The translations under genes were made by a program, and so were the position numbers. 64,000 nucleotides of DNA from Acanthosoma haemorrhoidale (lineage: Eukaryota > Arthropoda > Insecta > Hemiptera > Acanthosomatidae): the NCBI GenBank assembly GCA_930367205.1, contig OV884013.1:121621827-121685826 (forward strand), written 5' to 3'. Shown piece after piece: positions 11,474 to 22,203 of the stretch. The notes below the pieces were generated by a model. That model had not been told where the DNA came from. It did no database searches and saw only the letters and a list, made by a program, of their open reading frames with translations. How positions within the stretch are numbered: the stretch's first letter is position 1; each line of letters starts with the position of its first letter.

Positions 11474-12088
11474 AGGTCGAGTCATAAGTAACTTCCGATT
11501 CAGCTAAGTAGAATCTATTGTGCGTATCTATCCGCTATGAGTTACCATGACAAGTTTTTGTTTTCACTATATAGACGAGGCTTCAGTTTTTGTCAACTGA
11601 TTTGTGTCATACACGTTACGTTAAACTGTTTTTTTGATCTCTGAAATGGAGAGTCAAAAAGTATATATTCGTCATGTAATGCTTTGGGAATTTAAACAAG
11701 GCAATATTGCTAGGGCGACAGCTGAAAAAATATGCAGTGTATATGGTGAAGGACTAATAACTGAGCAGACAGTCAGAAATTGGTTTATAAAATAATATAA
11801 AACTATATAATAATATAATATAACTATATATATATATATAAAATAATAAAACTTTTTAAATGGAAAAAACTTCAATTCTGAAGAGCAAGTCAGGCAGGCT
11901 GTCCAAAACTTCTTCCAGTCCAAACCAACCACATTTTACAAGAAAGGAATTGATGAACTGCCAGGAAGATGGGTGAAGGTTTATAGATAATAGTGGTGAA
12001 TAATAAATTAATATAATTTTGTTATTTAATGAGAGCAAAATAAACGTATGATAAAAAAAAACGGAAGTTACTTATGACTCGACCTAAA
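11474..12088 (+). mobile_element. mariner (irritans-like) deletion derivative, copy Ma1
   Basis: The terminal inverted repeats are AGGTCGAGTCATAAGTAAC at the left and its complement ending GACTCGACCT at the right. The transposase starts at 11646 (MESQKVYIRHVMLWEFKQGN), keeps the first helix-turn-helix (ATAEKICSVYGEG) and runs to VRNWFIK. It then meets an AT-repeat tract (about 11793-11850). Coding homology resumes only at the C-terminus (NFNSEEQVRQAVQNFF, then KPTTFYKKGIDELPGRW). All three catalytic aspartates of the DD34D core are deleted. The deletion differs from that of the sister copy at 20.0 kb. Confidence 0.85.
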
Positions 12089-12145
12089 TACTTTTAAATA
12101 TTTTGAAAACATTATAGAATATTAATTGATTTTTTTTTTTTTCAG

Positions 12146-12182
12146 GTATGTGGCTTTAAAGTGTATATTGTGTCTCTCCTAC
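12146..12182 (+). other. candidate 37-nt exon (weak)
   Basis: A long pyrimidine tract ending TTTCAG is followed by 37 bases and then a consensus GTAAGTATG donor. Two of three frames are open and hydrophobic (VCGFKVYIVSLL or YVALKCILCLSY), which could be part of a membrane segment. The splice signals are unusually good for this window, but such a short exon cannot be trusted from sequence alone. It lies on the same strand as the collagen-like exon at 61.6 kb. Confidence 0.25.
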
Positions 12183-13118
12183 GTAAGTATGTTTACAATA
12201 ACAAAATAAATTGAAGATATCTAAAACATTAGCGGTTCCTATGAATATACTTCTCTACACAGTTTAAAATATTTTGCATATAGAATCTGATCATATACTT
12301 GAGTGTCTGACACAGATGAAGAGAAAAAGTAAGTGGTACGGGAGTAACCTAATCCCCATTCAGGGTGAGAAAAAAATCTGAAATTCTCCCATGATCCTTA
12401 TCTCTGGAGTGTTGTGGAAGGACGGATAGGGATCTGGACTCCAGGGAATGCTATCGCTAAATAGGATCTATCTGTTCGGTAGCTGGAGAGACCCCTTAAT
12501 AGTCGAAGCACTTATGCACTTTCCTTAAGCCCCACAAAAAAGTTAATCAAACATTTTTCAATTTTTTACATCTTTTCAAATCTCATCAATTTTGTTAAGA
12601 AGGGATGCAGATATATGATTTTTGTTGTTATCTCCTATTTTGTTGATTAGAGGGACATTTTTGAGAAAATTTAAATATTAACTGCTATCTTTAAAAAATG
12701 GTTTTGGAGTACTTGAAGGTTTTTGTAATTTTTAGTGGTCATTGAGCTCAAAACTAGACATATGTAACACATCATATTGGTCAAGGTATACAATTACAAA
12801 GATACAAAGATTTGGACATCCTCATTGATGGTCCCGGGGCTAAAGTGAGCTACTGCTAAGTCAACTCGTACATAATCAATAAATGTATATTCACAATCTT
12901 TTTACAATCCCAGTTGCATAAAAAGGAATGATATTTTGCAGCTGTTTTGCTTTTTATCCCAGAGATGCTAAAAATAAAAAGCAGCTTTAAACAAAAATAA
13001 TGAACTGTAAATTATCAATCAATTAATAGTAATTAAAAAATATTTATTAGTTCAGATCACCCTCCCCCTCCAAAAAAGCTAAATTTGAAACTACATCAAA
13101 ATAATTCATTTAAGAAGA
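12183..13118. other. unassigned DNA
   Basis: No gene or known repeat seen. The part at 12290-12540 is GC-richer than its surroundings, without a long frame. Confidence 0.3.
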
Positions 13119-13605
13119 ATCAACAGTTAAATAATCTTTGTAGAGGAGAGTCTTTTAAAAGAAAAGAAAGAAAAGCTTTATTAGGAAGTACAATCAAAAC
13201 AGTGGTATGTACAAATATTAAGAGGTACGTTACTACATACTAGGTCTAGGGACGAGTGTGGTCTGGTTTATTATTTTTTTTTTTTTCCATAAACCCTTTT
13301 TTAATTAACATTTTTACAAACATATAACCAACATACAATAAACAAGATTCAACAATATAATAACTCCTCGTGCTGCATACGCAGATGCATTTGAAGAAGG
13401 GTAGAATTACAAAATCAACATTTCTTTTTGAAGTTAAAAGATCAATATTCAAGACTAGGTGATGGGGCTCACCTTGATCTGGGACTAAAGCTGAGACATA
13501 TATGTATAAGAAAAGGATAGTTCTGGGAAGTGGGGAGTAAGGGAAGTATGGAGGGTTGCTTACTTAAAAATAACGGGGACCATCAGTGACTTCCGTGAAG
13601 CATGG
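13119..13605 (-). mobile_element. repeat X, split by an F3 fragment
   Basis: 13119-13266 and 13478-13605 together match the continuous copy at 33518-33792. Read on the minus strand, the 3' end carries an AATAAAGC signal-like word followed by a C/T-rich tail, so X looks like the 3' end of another retroposon. I see no ORF. The insertion at 13267-13477 interrupts it. Confidence 0.7.
13267..13477 (-). mobile_element. F3 3'-UTR insertion inside repeat X
   Basis: On the minus strand this is an F3-type 3' UTR: the hairpin AGGTGATGGGGCTCACCT (13457-13474, plus-strand reading), the conserved block around TGCATACGCAGATGCATTTG, and a terminal poly(A) seen as poly(T) at 13269-13287. The short repeat TCTGG flanks it (13262-13266 and 13478-13482). 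Comparison with the undivided X copy at 33.5 kb shows the pre-insertion arrangement. The 68-codon frame reading across it is not a gene. Confidence 0.75.
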
Positions 13606-15589
13606 AAGCATTATAAAACTACCGAAAAGTACAGATGGCTGGAAATGAAAAGTATTAATTATTTTAAACTCGTACATAAATGTGAATATTGTGTATCTCT
13701 CTTGCGGATTCAGTTTAGTTTTTCAAAAACATGTAGCGAAAATAAAAACGTTTATTTTTGAAACAGGTACATTGTAGCTTGCTTGTGTGTCTATGTGCTG
13801 TTTACATGTTCTGCGATAGAGGTCGGTAGCTTCTAGTTAATCTGCAATATTAAAGGTACAGTCCGATCACGAGTACTGGAGACCGGGGCAATTATCAGGA
13901 GACTCGCCCGCTACACTCCGTACTCAGATGTGTGAGATAAAGTGTTAAGTTACTGCGGTAGTTACTCAGCTAGGTAGCTGAGTAAAAGAATGAAGCATTA
14001 CCCACTGCTGCTATTTGCTACTACACCTTCTTTATTAGTATCAACATGCATGAATGAAAATGAAACATAAAAAATTAACTTCTTTTTCTAATTTTTAATA
14101 TTTTCTTTTAGTTTTTTTTTTTTTGTACCTAATGCTTTAATAAACATTAAAGACGTTAACACAAATAAATTCAAAAAAAATAAATGACCAAGCCTGTTTA
14201 TCGAATGGAGGAGCAACATTATAAATACCTATATTTGAATTTAGCTAGAATTTAGCACTTTGGAACAATCTAGGATTGGTTGATCCATTCCAAGCTTGTT
14301 GATCCATTCCTGAAATTATAATAATAACTTATTGACCTAAGTCAATGTCACCGCTGTTGGTTAAGTCTTCAATGAACTTCCTAACAGTTCAGTTGAACTT
14401 TTTTTTTTTTTAAAGAATAATGACAGCTGATTAAATTTAACAGCCAAAAGACCGTTTAAAATCAACTATACTAACAGGGCAATTATTTCAACCCTAGGGC
14501 GAGGAGACACGCAAACAGCAACAAGTGAACAGACAGAAAACACTAACATGGTGCATGTCGCTGGTTCAATAGGGCCCCATTAATAAAGCCCGTATGAAAG
14601 ACTGTTGCATGGTGAGGGTTGCATGCTCACTGCCCAGGTGCCAATTCTTTACAGCATGGTAGGGTTTCTCGCATATTTCATAATCAACCTACCGTTGAGG
14701 AGAAACAAATTTAAAACCCTGCCATCTCATAATATTGCAATCCATTCGACAAAATTTGTTAGTTGTCACCATGGTAGCTGTTTATTTTTCCATCTACTTT
14801 GTTTTTCCAATTCCACCTTGGACAGGTTTATATATAATACTAATGGTATCGATGATTGTTAAATCGATATTTAGGAGTTATTCTCCAAGCTTGTGGTTAA
14901 CAGGTTATCAATTATTTCCCAGTTGGCATGTCTGAGTTGAGGGTCCTTGATATTCTTCACTTTTTCTGGCAAATTAAAATTATGATAGGAAGTGTTGGGA
15001 AATGCGGTCTGGGCTATCTATACTATGTTATATCATGAACAAATAATAAAAACCAACTAGCCAATACAAAAGTACCAGTTGTTCTTTTAAACACAGTACT
15101 TTGTGTTAGTCATTTTTTAATGGTAATGTAATATTTTTGTGTTCTGACACTTAGCCTTCAACTGTTGAATCAAACTCAAATATGACAATGCTGCAACACA
15201 GTATATAGCAGTAAAAAAGAAAAAACCATATGATTTTTTAATGAATTCGTGTAATTTTCAAACGACATTAAATACAAAATATGTCAAATTATTTTTTTCC
15301 GTTTATATTTTTTATAAAGGTAGCCAGTTCTCTTATCTTCCTAATCCGTAAAGAACGTTATTTTATAACTAACGGAATAAATATTACTGTCAATACAAGG
15401 TTCAATACTTCGTAAGGTTGTGTGCTAGGTTGTTTGAGGGTATTACTCCGAACCTACAACCACACCATATGGAACAGCTTAACAATAAATTACTGTTTTA
15501 CATTTATGAAATATTTTACTGGAAACTGAGTCTGTTAGGATTTCGTAAAATATCATTTAATAACATCGTTTGTATTTTTAATAATATAT
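13606..15589. other. unassigned DNA
   Basis: No gene recognised. 13850-13975 is GC-rich, with no long frame. The overlapping open frames at 14605-14935 (85 and 66 codons) are hydrophobic, but I recognise no motif in them. Confidence 0.3.
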
Positions 15590-15725
15590 AACCCCTTTAT
15601 TTATTATACAATATGTGAACAAACTGAACAATATTTACAGATTTATCCTCTTACTGCATGCGCAGATGCATTCGAAGGAGGGTAGAACTACATCACTATA
15701 TATTTTTGAAGTTAAAAGGTCAAAT
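15590..15725 (-). mobile_element. F3 3'-UTR fragment
   Basis: The plus strand reads the complement of the F3 tail: CCCCTTTATTTATT, then the block TGCATGCGCAGATGCATTCG and GAGGGTAGAA. The F3 ORF end and hairpin are absent. It is directly followed by the divergent F1 copy in the same orientation. Confidence 0.65.
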
Positions 15726-16019
15726 AACCCCTTTTCCTATTTCGATGTCGAGTTGGTCCATAAATAGATAATTTATTCATTGGAAATCAAAACATGTCCT
15801 ATTATATCGGTACACAATATAAGAGCTGTAAAAATAGATCGGCTATGCTGGCAAATTATAATAATTGTGTCATTTACTCGTATTTATATAGAAAAAATAA
15901 CAAATAATTATTATATACAATTGCATATAATTAGTTTTCGTATTTTGTTCATACATTTACAAAAATTCCATATGCTTTTTTTTTCGTTTTCTTCATATTC
16001 TCTTGTTATTACAAATTAT

Positions 16020-16665
16020 GGAAATCAGTACAGACCACATATATGAATCTATTTACAATAGGTCATTCATTATGTGTTCTGTTGCTAATAATTGTATACA
16101 ATTTTTAATGATTTTACATTGCGATTTGTGATTGTTACAAAGGTATAATGTGCATTATACATGGATTGTCTATAAATGGTTAAAATGGGACGGGGCTCAC
16201 CTTATGAATCATAAGACTTAAAACCAACTCACTTTAACAAAAAAAACTTTAACCTAATTTTCCCCGATAATCTACTGCCATCGATGCGGGAGGGGTGGTG
16301 GGGTCATAGTGTTAAACACTGGGTTTGCTAGGTGCTGCAACGAGTCAAATAACTTAATGTGTCTCCGGCGGATGAACTCACCCGCCGATGGTACGTACAC
16401 CAAGCAACGGGTGAAGGCATTCTTTAACCTCTCAAAAGAGGAATGTCTGGCCACTTTTCTCATGATCCCATTCTGAAATTGTTGAAGACTTTAAGCTGTA
16501 TTGTCAGTTCAGTGAGTATATAGCGGGGCACCGTACAGCAGAGCTGGCCGTAGGACACTCTTTAAAGATCAGTTAGAGACTCAACGATAAGTTGAGTGAT
16601 GTTAGTAAGTGGTAAAGCCAGAAAGACCTGTGTCTTACTTGTTCTATTTTGTTGCTAAAATGAAG
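16020..16665 (-). mobile_element. divergent F1 non-LTR retrotransposon fragment
   Basis: Minus-strand F1 coding end: RKVARHSSFERLKNAF, then VPSAGEFIRRRHIKLF and DSLQHLANPVFN. It extends upstream in sense (to 16665) past the region reading RPALLYGAPLF and TSLN, further than most copies. The 3' UTR (about 16020-16190) is diverged and lacks a poly(A) tract. The hairpin keeps only one arm. Stops and indels break the frame. Confidence 0.75.
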
Positions 16666-16670
16666 AAGAA

Positions 16671-17260
16671 TACCTTTTTATTTACTCTATAAACGTGAGA
16701 TAAATGTTTTTCGGTGGGCAGGTGATAAAAAAATGCCCAAAGGAACGCTGTAAAAGAAATTACAGGGATAGTTGGGATTCCAGGAGAGGAGGAACAGAGA
16801 AGATATATATTAGAATAGAGATGAGTTGCTCGTTATGCAAATGCTCAGTAGACAAGGGACATGGGGAAGCTTATATTGGAGGCCCACATATGCGCTCTCC
16901 CTCCTCTTATGTAAACATGGTATGTATGGTTTCCTCTATTCGGAATAAGGGATTCCACAGTCCCACAATATACCCACATTAGCTATTCCTAGGTCATACC
17001 GAGTCCATTATACAACATCGTAATAAATACATCATACTTAAGAAAAAACAAACAAAAAAGCTTTATCTTAAAGACCTGTAGTTATGGAAATGATAACACT
17101 TGGTGCAGGCACTGTCTAGAGACTGTGAAGTATAATAGCAACGCCATCACCAAAAATGGAACCATGCCTCCTATAGCACTTTCACCACATATGATTATTC
17201 CGATACCAATGCCAATAATGATGGCTTCATGCTAACACAGACTCATGTCTGTTGACAAAT
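16671..17260. other. unassigned DNA
   Basis: A 92-codon open frame (16704-16982, plus) is cysteine- and charge-rich near its middle (EMSCSLCKCSVDKGHGEAY). I recognise no domain and treat it as probable chance. Confidence 0.25.
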
Positions 17261-17264
17261 TCTT

Positions 17265-17350
17265 CCCTGAGGGAGAGAGAGAGGGGGAAAGGGAGAGAGA
17301 GAGAGGGGAAGGGAGAGAGAGTGAGAGGGGAGGGAGAGAGAGTGAGAGGG

Positions 17351-17386
<36 letters not shown>

Positions 17387-17592
17387 AGGGAGGGGGAGAG
17401 AGAAAGAGAGAGAGAGAGGGGGGAGGGGGAGAGAGAGAGAGAGAGGGGAGGGGGAGAGAGTGAGAGGGGATGGAGAGAGAGAGCGAGAGGGGGGAGGGAG
17501 AGAGAGAGCGAGAGGGGGGAGGGAGAGAGAGGGGGGGGAGGGAGAGAGAGAGAGGGGAGGGAGAGGGAGGGATAGAGAGAGAGAGAGAAATA
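17265..17592. repeat. GA-rich simple-sequence tract
   Basis: About 330 bases consist almost wholly of GA dinucleotides and GGGA/GGGGA variants on the plus strand. The reading frames across it (Arg/Glu/Gly-rich on plus, Ser/Leu/Pro-rich on minus) are artefacts of the repeat. Confidence 0.95.
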
Positions 17593-17660
17593 TTACCCAT
17601 TTATTGGTGTGAGTTGATTACAATTGTAAAGTGTTGTCATGCCGTATTAGTCAGTGTTTT

Positions 17661-17845
17661 GAAGTATGTATGAAGTAGTTTTAACTTCAAATAGAAAATT
17701 GTTATTGTAATTCTACCCTCTTTCGAATGCATACGCAGATATGCAGTAAGAGGAGAAAACTGTAAATCGAATATTTGTAAATTGTAAAACTTTTGATAAA
17801 TAAAGGGGTTTTGAAATAAAATAAAATAAAATAAAAAAAAAAAAG
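17661..17845 (+). mobile_element. F3 3'-UTR fragment within a GA tract
   Basis: Plus-strand F3 tail: GTAATTCTACCCTCTTTCG, the block TGCATACGCAGATATGCAG, GTAAGAGGAGAAA and AATAAAGGGGTTTTG, then an (AAATA)n/poly(A) tail. GA-rich sequence lies on both sides (to 17588 and from 17846), so the element probably landed in the microsatellite. The exact 5' end is unclear and could be as early as 17589. Confidence 0.7.
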
Positions 17846-17875
17846 AGGGAGAGAGAGAGAGAAAGGGAGGAAGAG

Positions 17876-19979
17876 AGCCTATAAGGTTATTACATGCTGT
17901 TTAGTCTACAAGTACATTTTTATATGCTTCTAGCCTCATTGCTTCCTTATCTATAGGCATAGAGGTAATATTCTATAGGCTTTCTAGGCTAAATATCGAC
18001 TTTAAAAAAAAAACCGCAAGTTAAAAGCATTATTTCGAAAAAGGTTAGCAAATATGAAGAGCACCGTGTAAAAAAGTCATTTATTAAAATACATGGTCCA
18101 CTGATGTTTACAACTATTACACGTGTACTGTATGTAACGAAATAAAATGTTTTTGTAACTACTTTGTGTCTTGTAAATAAAATAGTAATAATACCTTTAA
18201 AAGTAAATATAATGATTAAATGAAATTGAAGGGGGGGAAAAATGCATAGTTGAACAAAGTGAAATAGTTATCAAATAGAAGGTTACCTCGTTTTTACAAT
18301 GAATCTTTTGTTTATGCGTTTATTAATCTTTTGAACTCTTCAAATATTTGTAAATACTTATAGGAAATTTCTCGTAAGACAGAAGCCATAAAAATAATCA
18401 AATTTATCTGTAACTACTAATGTATACTTTAAAATCCCATTGTGTTCATTGATAAAAAAGGAATTTGGGCTGAAACGGTGCACCCATCACTTTAATCTAT
18501 CGTTTTATTCTACTTGAAATTTGTTTAGTCGTAATTATCTTTGATGATTTAATAAAAACTACTACATACATTTGAAAAAGATACACCTGCAAAGCGCTAA
18601 GCCTGTTGTGATACAAAGTTTACCTTTTAATTGTTGGGTTAAAGTTTTTTTGCAATGGTCTAGTATATTATTATATTCAATTTTGTATAGATAATTGGAT
18701 AGATAATATAAAAATATATTATTTTTTCAATTTTGAATAGCAATATTTCAGTGACCGTGAAACTGGAACAGATAAAATAATTGTTTATGTCTATAACTGA
18801 TTAAAACCAAACGATTCTTTGTAACATTAGTATATGCGTGTACTGTTTCATCGTAAGGTGCGCTAGTTTAATAGATTGTAATATAGGAAGGGAAATCGCC
18901 ATTGTCAAACCTTCATCGCTTCAGTTGTCAAACGGCCGAGATGAGACTTGCAGATGAAGCGAGAACTAGAGAGGAACCGATAGTTACTTGCCTGTAACCA
19001 GTTCCGAGTTGCCGGGTCACCAAGTTCCACAGTGGAACTACTCAGCGTGCTACAAGGCAGTGCCTTGAGAGAGAGAGGCGAATACATGTATCTCAATGAG
19101 ACATCTTCATTAACCCCTCCTCGCTTTGACGTCTCTATTTACCGGACAATGCACTCACTAACCGTTTATAGCAATTGTTTCAACTCCCAATGTGCCAATT
19201 GTTTCAACTCCCAATGTGCCAATTGTTTCGACAACAGAATTCAGGAAACTATTCCTAAAACAAACTTTAGTCCAATTCAACTTTTGCGCTGCGGGTCATT
19301 GTTAACCTTACTTTTTTAATTGATAAAAATTTTTTTTGAATTCCTATCACATTTATTAATGAGTCAGTTTGGATTTACAATGCATGCCTGCATTGTACGT
19401 CCTGATAAAAAGTACATCCACCCACAAATCGGAACATATTTACTTTCCACACAAGCGTTATAGCTCTCATTTACACGTGCTATGAAACATAAAACTGTCG
19501 AAAACACAATTAACTGTCAATTATACAAATATGAAATTTAAAAAAAATTAAATGTGTGTGAATAAATATACTTGAGAACGAATTACAACCTAGAGAAATT
19601 TAAATAGCAAATGTAATGTGTCTCACGTAACAAGAAAATATCATTTGGCAAATTAAAATATTGAATATCTAGTCATTTTTTTTTTTTTCAAATTATTAAA
19701 AACAACTCAAAGATTTTAAAATTGCATAGTTACGCGTTAAAAACAAGCACAGTGGACGACTCTAAACGTCATTATGAATGAATTATAAAAATGAGCTTAC
19801 ACCAAGTTAATATAACTTCAAAGACATGATAAATATGTAAAAATACTCATGGAATGGATATACATTAAGCTTGCATCGGGGCGGTTTCCAACTTAGTATT
19901 ACTGAAAGTTGGTCTATTCAAATTGTATGTGATTGATTATCTTAGTAATGGTATCAACTTAAAATCCCTATAAATCTAT
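17876..19979. other. unassigned AT-rich DNA
   Basis: No gene recognised. A GC-richer part at 18890-19320 contains a 24-bp tandem repeat and an open frame of 95 codons (19032-19319). I take that frame as non-coding because its only notable feature is the repeat. Confidence 0.3.
19172..19228. repeat. 24-bp tandem repeat, 2.4 copies
   Basis: The unit CAATTGTTTCAACTCCCAATGTGC occurs at 19172-19195 and 19196-19219 without mismatch, followed by a partial third copy. In one frame it reads CFNSQCAN twice. Confidence 0.9.
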
Positions 19980-19981
19980 CA

Positions 19982-20844
19982 GGTCGAGTCATAAGTAACA
20001 TCCAATGCAGCTAAGTAGAATCTATTGTTCGTATCTACCCGCGTTAAACTGGTTTTTTTTTAACCTCTGAAATGGAGAGTCAAAAAGTACATATTCGTCA
20101 TGTAATGCTTTCGGAATTTAAACAAGGCAATAGTGCTAGGGCGACAGCTGAAAAAAATATGCAGTGTATATGGTGCAGGACTAATAACTGATCGGGCAGT
20201 TAGAAATTGGTTTATAAAATTCCGTTCTGAAGATACGACCTTAAAAGACGAACCGAGGGCGGGACGTCCTTCCGACTTTGACGACAACCTTTTAAAGGCA
20301 ATATTGGAGCAAAATCCACGTCAAGCAACAAGAGGTATAGCAGAAAGGTTGAATACGTCACAATCAACTGTTAACCGCCACCTTGAGAAATTAGGGAAAG
20401 TCAGCAAGTTAGGAGTATGGGTACCTCACAATCTCAGTGAACGGAATAAAGAAGATCGCATGTCAATCGCCACAAGTCTGCTCTCACGGGTAAAAATTGA
20501 GCCTTTTTTAAACAGGATTGTAACAGGCGATGAAAAGTGGGTTACCTCTGACAATGTAGTCCGCAAAAGACAGGGGCTTGATAAGGATCAACCACCTCTA
20601 CCAGATCCGGCTAAAATATTTTATTGTGTGTATGGTGGGATTGTCAAGGAATACTTCACCACGAGTTGTTGAAGTCCAAACCAACCACATTTTACAAGGA
20701 AGGAATTGATAAACTGCCAGGAAGATGGGAGAAGGTAATAAATAATAGTGGTGAATAGATAATAAATTAATATAAATTTGTTATTTAATGAGAGCAAAAT
20801 AAATGTCTGATAAAAAAACGGAAGTTACTTATGACTCGACCTAA
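19982..20844 (+). mobile_element. mariner (irritans-like) deletion derivative, copy Ma2
   Basis: The terminal inverted repeats are AGGTCGAGTCATAAGTAAC and its complement ending at 20843. The transposase start is at 20071 (MESQKVHIRHVML). An extra A in the run near 20150 shifts the frame. The next frame then carries both helix-turn-helix units (KICSVYGAGLITDRAVRNWF; NTSQSTVNRHLEKLGKV), the GRPSDFD linker, WVPHNLSERNKEDR and VTGDEKW with the first catalytic aspartate. The frame ends at 20670. A deletion removes the block with the other two aspartates, and the C-terminal tail follows. It cannot encode an active enzyme but has both ends. Confidence 0.9.
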
Positions 20845-21340
20845 ATATATTTAGAGACAAATTAATGTTTAATCTTTTCATAATTATGAATTATATGCAT
20901 GTGTCTATTTGAATACCATCGCACCCAGTGGTCAAAATAAAATGGAGATTTCTAACTAAGAGAACCTTCTCAGGTATTCGTTGAGCTGTTTGAGAATGTC
21001 CGAGGAGTAGAGGTTTGGCAAGTTTGAGCCGTCCAGTGGAAGTGCCCCGGTAACGAACACTCACAGCGAACTCCCTGAAGCAAGCGGGAAGAGGAAGTTG
21101 TGAAGTGCGGTAGTTGTCCAACCGTCCCCTATATCTCCCAGTCCTCCCTCAGGAGTTGGTTGGTCTGTGACCTCCAACTACTACTGCTGGGTATTTAACT
21201 GACCACGCCACCTCACGGGGACAGTTGACGCTAACTTATAGGTTAGTGCTTTTTAAACTTGGTCGGGCAGATCCTTAGTTTGTTCAAGTTATCTACGTTG
21301 TACTCTCGTAAAAACGACTAGCAGAAGAGTTTATTTGTAA
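20845..21340. other. unassigned DNA
   Basis: 20950-21200 is GC-richer. The 76-codon minus frame there has no recognisable motif. Confidence 0.3.
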
Positions 21341-21341
21341 A

Positions 21342-22203
21342 GGGTGTCCCATAATTAACGCAAGATTTGATTTAAATAGAAAACACAGTTTTTAGTATTT
21401 TTGTTGTTATTTTTTTATTGAATTATAAAGTAAATAGGATAGGGTTATTTATGGAATAACACATCGGGCAAATGGCCTCCACGACTTTGCTGGCACATAC
21501 GCACTCTTTTGTCAAAATTTTCCATGGCCATTTGGCATAAATGTGGTTGAATTTCGTAGATGCATCGTTGAATTTCCTCTTTTAATGCACGGGTGGATGT
21601 GGGCTTGGTGACATACACCTATGACTTTAAATAACCCCATAAGAAGAAATCTAAAGGTGTTAAATCACACGACCTAGGGGGCCAATTCTGATCACCGAAA
21701 CGAGAGAGTACACGACCTGGAAATGTCTCATGCAGTATTTGAACTGTTTCATGGCATGTGGCGCCATCTTGTTGAAACCACATATTGGCCACATCAATAT
21801 CATCCAATTTCGGCACAAAGAACTGCGCTTTGGATTTTCAACAACACTCTCACGCACTTCTTCGATATTGACATTTGTACGGCTTAATTTTGGACGACCA
21901 GTGTGTTTAGTGTCTCCAACTGATCCAGTCTCTCTACATTTTTCAACTAATCTCTTCACAGTTCATGAAGTCAAAACACTATTCCGATCATATTTTGTAC
22001 GAAATTTTCGATACTGCGGCCGCCAAACTTTCATTATTTTTTAGATAATGTTCAACAATAAAGACACGTTGTTCTATCGTATAACGCTCCATTTTTACTA
22101 ACCCTAAACTGTCAGCTGTCAAATTGCTTTAATTGAGAGTTGCCAGCACTTTACTGCACAAATGGCGGCAAATTCAAATCTTGCGTTAATTCTGGGACAC
22201 CCT
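21342..22203 (-). mobile_element. M-family TIR DNA transposon, internally deleted (copy M2)
   Basis: Both inverted repeats are present, with one change in the left (GGGTGTCCCATAATTAA; right complement GGGACACCC). On the minus strand the transposase begins near 22092 and reads the N-terminal HTH, GRPKLSRTNVNIEEV and RESVVENPK. It then joins, out of frame, to the catalytic C-terminal part with the second aspartate in the block around KMAPHA/DGATCH and the third in SCDLTPLDFFLWG. Minor extra deletions occur. The same central junction is seen in M1 and M4. Confidence 0.85.

Noticed and set aside
17232..17600. Arg/Glu/Gly-rich and Ser/Leu/Pro-rich open frames of up to 122 codons
   Set aside because: They are translations of the GA/TC microsatellite. 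All frames are open because the repeat has no stop codons.
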